DNA from: a filamentous cyanobacterium Phorm 6
Lineage (GTDB): Bacteria > Cyanobacteriota > Cyanobacteriia > Cyanobacteriales > Microcoleaceae
Direction: 5' to 3'
Assembly: GCA_003003725.1 (NCBI GenBank)
Contig: PVWI01000012.1
Coordinates: 1-41,526 of the forward strand
DNA: 41,526 nucleotides
Shown: piece after piece, positions 24,570-33,308 of the stretch
Layout: every line of letters starts with the position of its first letter
Numbering within the stretch: position 1 is the first letter of the stretch
The notes under the pieces: generated by a model
Databases searched by the model: none
What the model saw: only the letters and a program-made list of their open reading frames with translations
Told to the model about the DNA's origin: nothing
Translations under genes and position numbers: made by a program

Positions 24570-24622
24570 TCCACTGCACGAGATCGATCGACTCACCGCG
24601 AAGAGAGTTCCGAATACTCAAT

Positions 24623-24665
24623 AATAACCCTGTCTTGAATGCTTACGCACAAAGGCAGGGTTATT
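24623..24665 (+). terminator. Strong hairpin terminator
   Basis: AATAACCCTGTCTT (24623-24636) pairs with AAGGCAGGGTTATT (24652-24665) with one T/G wobble, and T residues follow. It is 54 bp after the small ORF stop and would end its transcript. Confidence 0.8.
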
Positions 24666-24729
24666 TGATGTGAGATTGGAGATTTGAGATTTGCGAATGA
24701 TTGATGAAGCTCGTGGTTGAGAGCTTACT

Positions 24730-25163
24730 GTTGCTGAATCAGGGTATGATACGGGCAAAAATACGAGAGGGGAGCCGCAAATGATTTCTTGGATTTTGAT
24801 GGGGAATTGGAACATCTCCAAATTTGAAATAACGAATTAGTAATTTAATTGAATACCCTAGCATTTGTTCACACTTAGAATAACGGCGTTGCTGATTTAC
24901 GGTAGGAACGGCTAAATATGCAAATCATAAAAACCATTGTCCACAAAGCTTCTGGATTTTTTCCTGGTTCTTTTTCATCCCCTGATTAAGCAACGCCAAT
25001 TGTCTTTTGCATTTGACGCAAATATAATTCGGTTTACCTTTTTGGTGACCATTTTTATTTATATGAGTTGACTTACATGAGCGGGTATTGCATAATATTG
25101 CTTTTAAATGTGTGTTATTTTTGACGCTCGGAGGACAACTTTATCATACCTTAGTTCAGCAAC
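24730..25163. mobile_element. Decayed insertion element (about 434 bp) with 22-bp terminal repeats
   Basis: GTTGCTGAATCAGGGTATGA at 24730-24749 (22 bp to 24751) matches the reverse complement of 25142-25163 with three differences. Inside, 24997-25092 on the minus strand reads CNTRSCKSTHINKNGHQKGK, then PNYICVKCKRQL: a four-cysteine zinc ribbon like the N terminus of IS1-type transposases. The remainder of the transposase is missing. A nested pair GGCGTTGCT (24885) and AGCAACGCC (24989-24997) suggests a second small element inside. The right end abuts a truncated kinase frame. Confidence 0.7.
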
Positions 25164-25166
25164 ACC

Positions 25167-25571
25167 TTAACTCTTTATTATAACCAACTCAAACAGGGAG
25201 TAGAAGTTGTCAGGAATTATCAAGATGGACTGCCTGAATTACTATGCTATCCAGACGAACTAAATCAAGTTTGGACAAATCTGATTCACAATGCTTTACA
25301 AGCGATGGACAATTGCGGAGTTTTAACACTAGAGGTGAGAGCAGAGAATGAGAGCCTGCTGGTGGGCGTCACTGATAGCGGCAAGGGAATTCCCCCGGAG
25401 ATTTTGCCGCGAATATTTGAGCCGTTTTTTACCACAAAACGCCCCGGCGAAGGTAGCGGCTTGGGACTAGATATTGTTAAGAAAATTATCGAAAAACATT
25501 CGGGTAAAATAAAGGTAGTATCCGCGATCGGTCAAACGACCTTTACCGTATCAATTCCGATCGCCATTTAG
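25167..25571 (+). pseudogene. 5'-truncated sensor histidine kinase (ATPase domain only)
   Basis: The coding frame begins at TTA 25167, four bases after the insertion element, and reads LTLYYNQLKQGVEVVRNY, then a full HATPase: NLIHNALQAM (N box), DSGKGIPPE (G1), RIFEPFFTTK (F box), GEGSGLGLDI (G2). It matches the C terminus of the intact kinase at 25720-27399 closely, so it is the relic of a paralogue. The H box and all sensing domains are absent. An ATG at 25305 could give an 88-residue product, but this would lack the N box. Confidence 0.88.
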
Positions 25572-25719
25572 CCCCATACCACTAAAAATCATACCGATGC
25601 GCGACCAAAATGCAACTCTAGACAAATGTCAGACCTCGACATAAGTAAGCGTGCAGCCCTTGTAAAATCTCAGATATAAAATGGTATTAATTGCTGAAAA
25701 TATCCAGGAGTGGTAAACA

Positions 25720-27399
25720 GTGAACGAACAATTACAAAAAGAAGCGCTTCGGAGAACCGAAGTAGAGGAACAGTTGCGGCTTTTAAATGAAAATTTAGAA
25801 GCACAAATTGAACATCGAACTTTAGAATTAATTAACGCTAACAGTCAGTTAAAAAAGGAAATACAAGACCGCGCTACCGCTGAAGCTGAAGTCCGCCGCC
25901 TCAATACCGAACTCGAACAGCGAGTTCGAGAGCGCACGGCTCAACTAGCAGCCAGCAACGAAGAATTGCAGCAAGAAATTAGCGATCGCAAATTGCTAGA
26001 ACAAAAATTGCACTTTTCTGAGAGCAAAGTCCGCGCAGTTTTTGAAGCGATGACTGACATCGTTCTCGTGCTAGACGATGATGGTAATATAGAAGTTTTG
26101 CCCACAAATACGGCGGTGTTTTGCGATCCTGATTGCGATATAGTTAGCCTCACGATCGAACATCTTTTTGACGACGACAACCCAGACGATTGGTGGAGGC
26201 TCGTTCGACAAGTATTAGATACGAAACAAACACTCAATTTTGACTACAGCTTAGCAGTTGGCGGTCGCAAAATTTGGTTTTCCGCCTGCATTTCTCTGTT
26301 CTCAAAAGATGCAGTGATTTGGGTTGCCCGCAACATCAGCGATCGCAAACTAGCAGAGTCAGCGCTGTCCCAAAAAAATACAGAATTAGCTCATACGCTG
26401 GAAGAACTGAAACGCACTCAACAAGAACTGATTCAATCTGAAAAAATGGCAGCCCTCGGACAGTTAATTGCCGGAGTTGCTCACGAAATTAATTCTCCTT
26501 TAGGGGCGATTCGCTCCTCGGTGCAGAATATCGCCGACTTCTGGGGCGAACAATTGCACCAGTTGCCGATATTTTTTAAGCAACTATCCCCGGAACGGCA
26601 GCAGGATTTTTTTGCCCTGCTGCACAAGTCAAGTCAAGAAACAGATAGCTTATCTAGTAAAGAAAAACGTCAGTTGAAAAAAAGTTTACAACGGCAATTA
26701 GAAACAGAAAAAATTGAAAACGCCGATAGCCTTGCTTGTACCTTATTAGATATTGGTATTTGTAATAATGTAGAAGGTTTTTTACCTTTATTGAAAGACC
26801 ACCAAAGTCCAAATATTTTACAAATCGCCTATGAATTTGCTACAGTACAAAAAAGCACTAAAAATATTGCTACTGCGACAGATAGGGCAGCTAAAATTGT
26901 TTTTGCATTAAAAAGCTACTCTCGTTACGACCAGTCGGGTTCAAAGGCGATCGCAAATATTACCCAGGGAATTGATACTGTTTTAACGCTTTACCAGTAC
27001 CAAATCAAACATGGTGTGGAAGTAGTCAGAAACTATGGTACAAATTTGCCCTCTGTGCTATGCTATCCTGATGAACTAAATCAAGTTTGGACAAATTTGC
27101 TGCACAATGCTTTACAAGCGATGGGCAACAAAGGAGTGTTGAAAATTGATGTCAAACACCAAGATAACGCGATATCAGTCAGTATTACCGACAACGGCCC
27201 CGGCATTCCCCCAGAGATTATGCCGAGAATTTTTGAGCCGTTTTTCACCACTAAACCTCCCGGAGAGGGCAGCGGTTTGGGATTGGATATAGTTCGCAAA
27301 ATTATTGAAAAACACCAAGGTCAATTGCAAGTAGAAAGCGTGTCCGGTCAGACCAAATTTACTGTATGTTTGCCCATCGAAATCACTGAAAAAAATTAA
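25720..27399 (+). CDS. Soluble PAS sensor histidine kinase
   Basis: 559 residues, starting at GTG 25720 behind AGGAGTGG. An N-terminal coiled coil with two EERT-like linkers (1-95) is followed by a PAS-like domain (about 100-208), then the H box [20 protein letters not shown] with H255 as phosphoacceptor, a helical insertion of about 150 residues before the N box, and the HATPase (NLLHNALQAM, DNGPGIPPE, FEPFFTTKPPGEGSGLGLDI). No membrane segment is present. The next gene, a single receiver domain, follows 51 bp later and is its likely partner. The truncated paralogue just upstream suggests a past tandem duplication. Confidence 0.92.
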   Translation: MNEQLQKEALRRTEVEEQLRLLNENLEAQIEHRTLELINANSQLKKEIQDRATAEAEVRRLNTELEQRVRERTAQLAASNEELQQEISDRKLLEQKLHFSESKVRAVFEAMTDIVLVLDDDGNIEVLPTNTAVFCDPDCDIVSLTIEHLFDDDNPDDWWRLVRQVLDTKQTLNFDYSLAVGGRKIWFSACISLFSKDAVIWVARNISDRKLAESALSQKNTELAHTLEELKRTQQELIQSEKMAALGQLIAGVAHEINSPLGAIRSSVQNIADFWGEQLHQLPIFFKQLSPERQQDFFALLHKSSQETDSLSSKEKRQLKKSLQRQLETEKIENADSLACTLLDIGICNNVEGFLPLLKDHQSPNILQIAYEFATVQKSTKNIATATDRAAKIVFALKSYSRYDQSGSKAIANITQGIDTVLTLYQYQIKHGVEVVRNYGTNLPSVLCYPDELNQVWTNLLHNALQAMGNKGVLKIDVKHQDNAISVSITDNGPGIPPEIMPRIFEPFFTTKPPGEGSGLGLDIVRKIIEKHQGQLQVESVSGQTKFTVCLPIEITEKN

Positions 27400-27450
27400 A
27401 GACTAGGAACCAAATACCGCAATTTAAAAATTAAATAGGAGTCAAATTTC

Positions 27451-27849
27451 ATGCCGAAACCAGTAATTTTATGCGTTGATGATGAAGTTGTGGTCTTAAA
27501 CAGTTTAAAAATCCAACTTAAAAAAGAATTTGGCGATGCTTACCTTTATGAAGTAGCAGAAAATGCCGATGAAGCTCTGGAAATTATCGAAGAAATTAAA
27601 GAAGAAGATGAAAGCGATATTTTGGTGATAGTATCTGACTGGTTAATGCCCGGTATTAAGGGAGATGAATTTTTGATCCAGGTTCACCAAAAATATCCTA
27701 AAATTGTGAAAGTCATGCTGACTGGGCAAGCAGACGAAGTAGCCATAGAACGGGTGAAAAAGCAAGCAAACTTGCACCGCTGTTTGTACAAGCCGTGGGA
27801 TGGCAAAGAATTAGTAGAAACTATTAAATCTGGTTTGGCAAAAATATGA
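27451..27849 (+). CDS. Single-domain response regulator
   Basis: 132 residues, one receiver domain: acidic pocket CVDDE (9-12 region), phosphoacceptor D63 (IVSDWLMPG), switch T in VMLTGQ, and K in YKPWD. The VMLTGQ...LYKPWD pattern is the RpfG-like class of cyanobacterial receivers. There is no output domain, so it acts as a shuttle or protein-binding switch. Its stop overlaps the next start by 4 nt (ATGA). Upstream AGGAG precedes ATG 27451. Confidence 0.93.
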   Translation: MPKPVILCVDDEVVVLNSLKIQLKKEFGDAYLYEVAENADEALEIIEEIKEEDESDILVIVSDWLMPGIKGDEFLIQVHQKYPKIVKVMLTGQADEVAIERVKKQANLHRCLYKPWDGKELVETIKSGLAKI

Positions 27850-30800
27850 GCAAGAAACCGGTGATTATTTGCGTGGATGACGAACCGATAATCCTTGAAA
27901 GTTTGAAAATTGAGTTAAAAAAATCCCTGGGAGAAGAACTCTTATTAGAAACGGCGGAAGGCGGCGAAGATGCTTTGGAGTTAATAGATGAATTGCTGGC
28001 AGAGGGCTGCGAAATTGTGGCAGTGATTTCTGATTATCTGATGCCGAATATCAGAGGGGATGAATTGCTGAAGCAGATTCACAGAATTTCGCCAAAAATT
28101 ATCAAAATTATGCTGACGGGCCAAGCAGACCTGGAAGCGGTGGCGAATACGATTAAATATGCTAAATTGTACCGCTACATCTCGAAGCCTTGGCAGTCGG
28201 AAGATTTGAAGTTGACGGTAAAAGAAGCGGTCAACAGCTATTTTATGGAGAAGCAATTAGCAGAACAAAATGCTCAACTCCAAACGCTGAATCAAGAATT
28301 GGAAACTTTAGTTGAGGAGAGGACTGCACAATTGCGATTGTCTCAGGAAAAGTTTGCTAAAGCTTTTCGTTGTTCTCCCAACCCGATTACTATTACCAGA
28401 GTTAAAGACGGTCATTATTTAGAAATTAATGAGGCTTTTTGCCGGACAATCGGTTATTCGGCAGCAGAAATTCTCGATCGCACGGCGCTGGATTTGAATC
28501 TGTGGGAAAGTACACAAGCCCGCGCCGAGTTGTTCAAAATGTTAGACGACAATAAAATTGTTCGCAACTACGAATTTGATTGGCGCACTAAAAGTGGGGA
28601 ACTCAGAACTGGGCTGCTGTCAGCAGAAATCATTGATATTCACAGCGAAACTTGCGTGATTTCTGTGATTCAAGATATTAGCGATCGCAAATTAGCCGAA
28701 GAAAAACTCCGGGCTGTAGCAGCGTCTTTAGCAGCGGCGCAAAGAATCGCCCGCGTCGGGAATTGGGAATGCGATTTGTCTGCAAATACAACTACTTGGT
28801 CGGAAGAATTATCTCAGATTTTCGGTCTAGATTCAAGTCAGGCGCCGCCAACACTAACGGAGTTTCTGAAATACGTGCATCCGGACGATCGCCCAAAATG
28901 GCAAATAGCGATCGACGCTGCTATTGCTAGCAGGCAATCTTACAGTTTGGAATATCGAATCCTGCGACCGGAACTGATAATTGCTGCGGATAATTGCCCG
29001 TCACAAACAAGTGAAGGCGGCTTCATCCGCTACATCGAATCCAGAGGAGAAGCAATTGTCAACCAACAAGGACAAGTGACAAAACTCTTCACAACTTTGA
29101 TGGATATTACCCCCCGCAAGCTGGCAGAAATAGCCCTAGCAGAGAGCGAAGAAAAATACCGTCATTTAGTTGAAACTTCCCAAGATATTATCTGGTCTTG
29201 CGATGCTGAAGGACACCTTACTTTTGTGAACCAAGCAGTCAAACAAATCTACGGTTATGACCCTGAAGAAATGCTCGGCTGTTCTTTTGGCGATTTCTTA
29301 GCGCCCGCACAAATAGACCGGAATAGGGAACTTCAGCAGCGATTGCTGACGGGAGATGATGTGTTTCAGTACGAAAGTATAGTATTAGGAAAAGACGGCA
29401 GGCAGATTGATGTCAATACAAAGGCGATCGCGCGCTTGGACGCAGCAGGAAATATCACCGGAACAACAGGCACTGCTAGCGATATTACTGAGCGCAAACA
29501 AGCAGAGATAGCCCTGCAAAAAGCTAAAGAAGAAGCCGACAGAGCCAATAAAGCGAAAAGCGAATTCCTCTCGAATATGAGCCACGAATTGCGAACTCCC
29601 CTCAACGCAATTCTTGGTTTCTGCCAACTGCTCACCCGCGACACAGCCCTCGGTACTGACGAACAGCAATACTTAGGAATTATTAGCCGCAGCGGGGAAC
29701 ATTTGCTCGATCTGATCAACAATATTCTGCAAATGTCAAAAATTGAAGTCGGGCTGGTGACGCTGAATAACAGCACCTTTGATTTGCAAAAAATGCTCAA
29801 AAATACTGAACAGATGCTGAAGTTGCAAGCAGAGAAAAAAGGCTTGCAGTTAATTTTCGATTTTCCACCAGACCTACCTCAATATGTAGAGACAGATGAA
29901 AGCAAGCTGCGTCAAATATTGATTAATGTGGTGGGAAATGCGATTAAATTTACTGCCGAAGGTGGTGTTAATTTGAGAATCAAATATGAGCTGTTGTCAA
30001 ATAAAAATTACGGAGAAATTCCGCTAGTTGACAATTGCTGCTTGCTATTTGAAGTTGAAGACACGGGGCCGGGAATTACTTCGCAAGAAATGGACAATTT
30101 GTTTAAACCTTTTGCCCAAACAGAGAGCGGGAGAAAAGCTCAAGAAGGAACTGGTTTAGGTTTGCCGATAAGTCAACAGTTCGTGCAGTTGATGGGGGGT
30201 AAGATGACGGTAACAAGCAGGGTTGGTTGTGGTAGTATTTTTAAATTTGATGTTAGAGTTTCTATTCCTAGTGCAGTGGAAATTCAGGTGGCTCAAACGG
30301 CTCGCCGTGTTGTGGGAATCGAGCCAGGACAGCCGGAATATCGCATTTTAGCTGTTGACGATCGCCTGGAAAGTCGTTTACTGTTGATGAGAATGCTGTC
30401 ATCCCTTGGTTTTGCTGTGCGGGACGCTGAAAATGGCGTTCAAGCTGTGGAAATCTGGTCGAGTTGGGAACCTCATTTGATTTGGATGGATATGCGGATG
30501 CCGGTGATGGATGGCTACGAGGCTACTAAACGGATTAAAGCGCATTTGAAGGGTCAAGCAACGGTGATTATTGCTCTGACGGCGAGTGCTTTTGATGAGG
30601 AGCGATCGGTGATTTTGTCTGCTGGTTGTGATGATTTTGTCGCGAAGCCTTTTCGGGAGCAAGTGATTCTGGAAAAGATGGCTAAGTATCTGGGAGTTCG
30701 CTATGTTTACGATCGAGAAGCTTCATTAAGTTCTGATGCTGTGGCTTCCGGTGATGTTTCCGCGCACACTGGAACGGCCCCTTTGCCTTTTACGCTCAAT

Positions 30801-31004
30801 GCTTCATTGTTTGGATCTATGCCTGCTGAATGGGTGGATGAGTTGTACGCTGCGGCGGATGCGGTGGATAATGAGCGGATTTTTGGGCTACTGTTGTCGA
30901 TTCCTCCGATTAATGCTAGTTTCCGTAGTGCGATCGCCGATTTGGCGAATAACTTCCGGTGCGATCGAATTATCGATTTGATTGACGAATTTAGAAATCT
31001 TTGA
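27846..31004 (+). CDS. Hybrid sensor histidine kinase: REC-PAS-PAS-PAS-HisKA-HATPase-REC
   Basis: 1052 residues. An N-terminal receiver (D63, VISDYLMPN, same RpfG-like class as the preceding gene) leads through a coiled coil (130-165) to three PAS domains (about 165-285, 290-430, 435-555). HisKA has H580 in NMSHELRTPLNAI; HATPase carries NVVGNAIKFT, DTGPGI, GTGLGL. A second receiver (about 835-960) has D882 (WMDMRMPVMDG). The last 90 residues are a helical tail (WVDELYAAADAVDNERIFGL) shared with the next hybrid kinase. No membrane span. The 4-nt overlap with the single receiver indicates coupled expression and probable phosphotransfer within one module. Confidence 0.93.
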   Translation: MSKKPVIICVDDEPIILESLKIELKKSLGEELLLETAEGGEDALELIDELLAEGCEIVAVISDYLMPNIRGDELLKQIHRISPKIIKIMLTGQADLEAVANTIKYAKLYRYISKPWQSEDLKLTVKEAVNSYFMEKQLAEQNAQLQTLNQELETLVEERTAQLRLSQEKFAKAFRCSPNPITITRVKDGHYLEINEAFCRTIGYSAAEILDRTALDLNLWESTQARAELFKMLDDNKIVRNYEFDWRTKSGELRTGLLSAEIIDIHSETCVISVIQDISDRKLAEEKLRAVAASLAAAQRIARVGNWECDLSANTTTWSEELSQIFGLDSSQAPPTLTEFLKYVHPDDRPKWQIAIDAAIASRQSYSLEYRILRPELIIAADNCPSQTSEGGFIRYIESRGEAIVNQQGQVTKLFTTLMDITPRKLAEIALAESEEKYRHLVETSQDIIWSCDAEGHLTFVNQAVKQIYGYDPEEMLGCSFGDFLAPAQIDRNRELQQRLLTGDDVFQYESIVLGKDGRQIDVNTKAIARLDAAGNITGTTGTASDITERKQAEIALQKAKEEADRANKAKSEFLSNMSHELRTPLNAILGFCQLLTRDTALGTDEQQYLGIISRSGEHLLDLINNILQMSKIEVGLVTLNNSTFDLQKMLKNTEQMLKLQAEKKGLQLIFDFPPDLPQYVETDESKLRQILINVVGNAIKFTAEGGVNLRIKYELLSNKNYGEIPLVDNCCLLFEVEDTGPGITSQEMDNLFKPFAQTESGRKAQEGTGLGLPISQQFVQLMGGKMTVTSRVGCGSIFKFDVRVSIPSAVEIQVAQTARRVVGIEPGQPEYRILAVDDRLESRLLLMRMLSSLGFAVRDAENGVQAVEIWSSWEPHLIWMDMRMPVMDGYEATKRIKAHLKGQATVIIALTASAFDEERSVILSAGCDDFVAKPFREQVILEKMAKYLGVRYVYDREASLSSDAVASGDVSAHTGTAPLPFTLNASLFGSMPAEWVDELYAAADAVDNERIFGLLLSIPPINASFRSAIADLANNFRCDRIIDLIDEFRNL

Positions 31005-31142
31005 AGGAAAAAAGAGAGGGGAGAGCGGCGGGTTCGGGATTATCGATCGATAGGGTTTAGATAAGCCCGATCCCCCCTAGCCCCCCTAAAAAAGGGGGGG
31101 ACAAGAATCTTCTCAAAGTCCCCCTTGCTTTCGGGGGATGCG

Positions 31143-31185
31143 AGGGGGATCTCCGGGCAATAAACAGTCTTAACTGAACCGTATT
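31143..31185. repeat. Dispersed intergenic repeat, copy 2
   Basis: This copy matches the window's first 43 bases (six differences). It is the right part of a larger hairpin-rich block that begins at about 31063. Confidence 0.75.
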
Positions 31186-31304
31186 TCACTATAATTCGCG
31201 CGTCAACAGCTTTTCTGTTTTAGTCCTCTCCTCTTGAAAACCCGGTTTTTTGGGTTAGTTTGCGTAAGTGATGTAAACATAAAAGTAGTTGATTCACCAG
31301 CAAG

Positions 31305-31313
31305 TGCTATAAT
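31305..31313 (+). promoter_or_regulatory. Extended -10 promoter of the second kinase operon
   Basis: TGCTATAAT is a perfect TATAAT with the extended TGn. No good -35 is present at 17 bp. The predicted start near 31320 gives a leader of about 54 nt to ATG 31374. Confidence 0.6.
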
Positions 31314-31373
31314 AACAAGCTGACCAGTTTTTATGATTTCAGCAACTCTCAAGTTAACAAAAAATAGCGATCG

Positions 31374-33308
31374 ATGACCAATCAAACAGAAGATAATAAA
31401 GGCAACATATTAATTGTTGACGACACTCCAGAAAATTTGCAAGTTTTATCAGCAACTCTATCGGATCGTGGCTACAAAGTCCGGGGCGTAATTAACGGCA
31501 AAATGGCAATCCGAGCGGCGCGATCGGGTTCTCCCGACCTGATTTTGCTCGACATCAAAATGCCGGACATGGACGGCTACGAAGTCTGCACGCAGCTCAA
31601 GGTCGATCCGAAAACATCAGAAATTCCAGTGATTTTTATTAGCGCTTTAGATGAAGTATTAGACAAAGTAACAGCCTTTCAAGTGGGAGGAGTAGATTTT
31701 ATCACAAAACCGTTTCATGTAGCAGAAGTTTTAGCTAGAATCGAACACCAATTGACTATTCAAAGACTGAAAAAACAATTGATCGATCGCAATACCGAAC
31801 TGCAACAAGAAATAATCGAACGCAAGAAAGCCGAAGAAGCCGCCGCCGCTGCATCGCTGGCAAAAAGTCAATTTGTTGCCAACATGAGCCACGAATTGCG
31901 GACTCCCCTGAACGCCATCCTCGGTTTTACGCAAGTCATGAGCCGCGACTCTTTACTGAGCCACGAAAATATTGAAAATCTCCGAATTATTAACCGCAGC
32001 GGTCAGCATTTGCTGGAACTAATTAACGATGTTTTAGACTTGTCAAAAATAGAAGCAGGGATAATTGGCTTAGATGAACGCAGCTTTGACCTTTATCAAC
32101 TCCTCGACACTCTCGAAGAGATGTTTCAAATCAAAGCTGAAACTAAAAGTTTGCAACTGAGATTCTCCGTAGAGGCGAATGTTCCCCAATATATAAAAAC
32201 TGACGAGAAAAAGCTGCGCGTCTGCTTAATTAACCTGCTGGGAAATGCCATAAAATTTACTGGGGATGGCGGCAGTATTTGGCTGCGCGCGAGCGTGAAA
32301 AAAATGCAGAATCCAGCAGAATCGGAAATTTATCCTAACTCTACCTCAGACGAGCAATGTTTAATTTTGTTTGAAGTTGAAGACACGGGAGTTGGCATAG
32401 CAGCAGCAGAAATTGATACTTTATTTGATGCCTTCGTGCAAACAGAAGCTGGCAAACAAGCGGCTGACGGTACGGGATTGGGTTTGACAATTACTAAAAA
32501 ATATGTAGAGATAATGGGCGGAGATATTGCGGTAGATAGTGTTTTAGGTGAGGGAACCAGTTTTAAATTTAAGATCCGAGTATTTCCTGGTAGTTCGTCT
32601 GAGATAACAGTGGCGACGTTGCAGCGGGCGATCGCACTAGAAGCAGATCAACCGGTTTATCGGATTTTAGCAGTTGACGACAATCAAGAAAATCGGCTGC
32701 TGCTGGTTAAAATGCTGCAACCAATTGGTTTTGAAGTCCGAGAAGCGGAAAACGGCCGCCAAGCAGTTGAAATTTGGGAAAGTTGGCAGCCTGATTTAAT
32801 TTGGCTGGATACACGAATGCCAGTAATGGACGGTTTGGAAGCTGCCAGACAAATTAGAGCTAAAGAGGGAAAAACTCAGCCACAAACCGTAATTATTGCT
32901 CTGACTGCTAGCATTTTTGAGGAAAGAAAAGGCGAAATTATCGCCGCAGGTTGCGACGATTTTGTGCGGAAACCTTTTCAAGAAAAAATCCTGTTTGATA
33001 AGATGGCTTGTTACCTAGGAGTGCGCTATCTCTATCAAGAGTTGCCCCTGTTGGGATCGGGGTCTTTACGGCGTTATTTTGTGAGCGAAAAACCCGATTC
33101 ATTTTTCTGGCCGCTGCTGGCCCAGATGCCTCGAAATTGGGTGCAGGAACTCTACGATGCAGTTAATGATGTTGATGAAGAGCTGGCGATTGAAATTGTC
33201 GATCGCATTTGTGAAAGTCATCCAACTTTAGCTGAGGCTTTAAAAGATTTGCTTGCCGATTACCGACTTGACAGGATAATGGATATAACTAAATCGAGTT
33301 TAAAATAA
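31374..33308 (+). CDS. Hybrid sensor histidine kinase: REC-HisKA-HATPase-REC
   Basis: 644 residues. The N-terminal receiver (D60, LILLDIKMPDMDG) is joined by a coiled coil to HisKA with H173 (NMSHELRTPLNAILGFTQ). HATPase: NLLGNAIKFT, DTGVGI, DGTGLGLTI. The second receiver has D479 (WLDTRMPVMDG), then the same type of helical tail as the preceding hybrid (WVQELYDAVNDVDEELAIEI). No sensory domain is present, so input probably comes through the N-terminal receiver. The next gene starts immediately after the stop with no gap, so the two are co-translated. Extended -10 promoter upstream. Confidence 0.93.
   Translation: MTNQTEDNKGNILIVDDTPENLQVLSATLSDRGYKVRGVINGKMAIRAARSGSPDLILLDIKMPDMDGYEVCTQLKVDPKTSEIPVIFISALDEVLDKVTAFQVGGVDFITKPFHVAEVLARIEHQLTIQRLKKQLIDRNTELQQEIIERKKAEEAAAAASLAKSQFVANMSHELRTPLNAILGFTQVMSRDSLLSHENIENLRIINRSGQHLLELINDVLDLSKIEAGIIGLDERSFDLYQLLDTLEEMFQIKAETKSLQLRFSVEANVPQYIKTDEKKLRVCLINLLGNAIKFTGDGGSIWLRASVKKMQNPAESEIYPNSTSDEQCLILFEVEDTGVGIAAAEIDTLFDAFVQTEAGKQAADGTGLGLTITKKYVEIMGGDIAVDSVLGEGTSFKFKIRVFPGSSSEITVATLQRAIALEADQPVYRILAVDDNQENRLLLVKMLQPIGFEVREAENGRQAVEIWESWQPDLIWLDTRMPVMDGLEAARQIRAKEGKTQPQTVIIALTASIFEERKGEIIAAGCDDFVRKPFQEKILFDKMACYLGVRYLYQELPLLGSGSLRRYFVSEKPDSFFWPLLAQMPRNWVQELYDAVNDVDEELAIEIVDRICESHPTLAEALKDLLADYRLDRIMDITKSSLK

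Larger units (their letters stand above)
31005..31373. other. 369-bp spacer with dispersed repeat block and a promoter
   Basis: 31063-31185 is a C/G-run repeat: CCCCCCTAAAAAAGGGGGG (hairpin near 31080), TCCCCCTTGC...GGGGGA, and the unit seen also at 1-43. GAAAACCCGGTTTTTTGGG lies at 31236. The last 70 bp hold the promoter of the next operon. No gene is supported here. Confidence 0.7.

Noticed and set aside
25305-25571. Intact 88-residue ATPase gene
   Set aside because: Homology extends in frame upstream of this ATG to the element boundary, so it is the tail of a truncated kinase and not a designed small gene.
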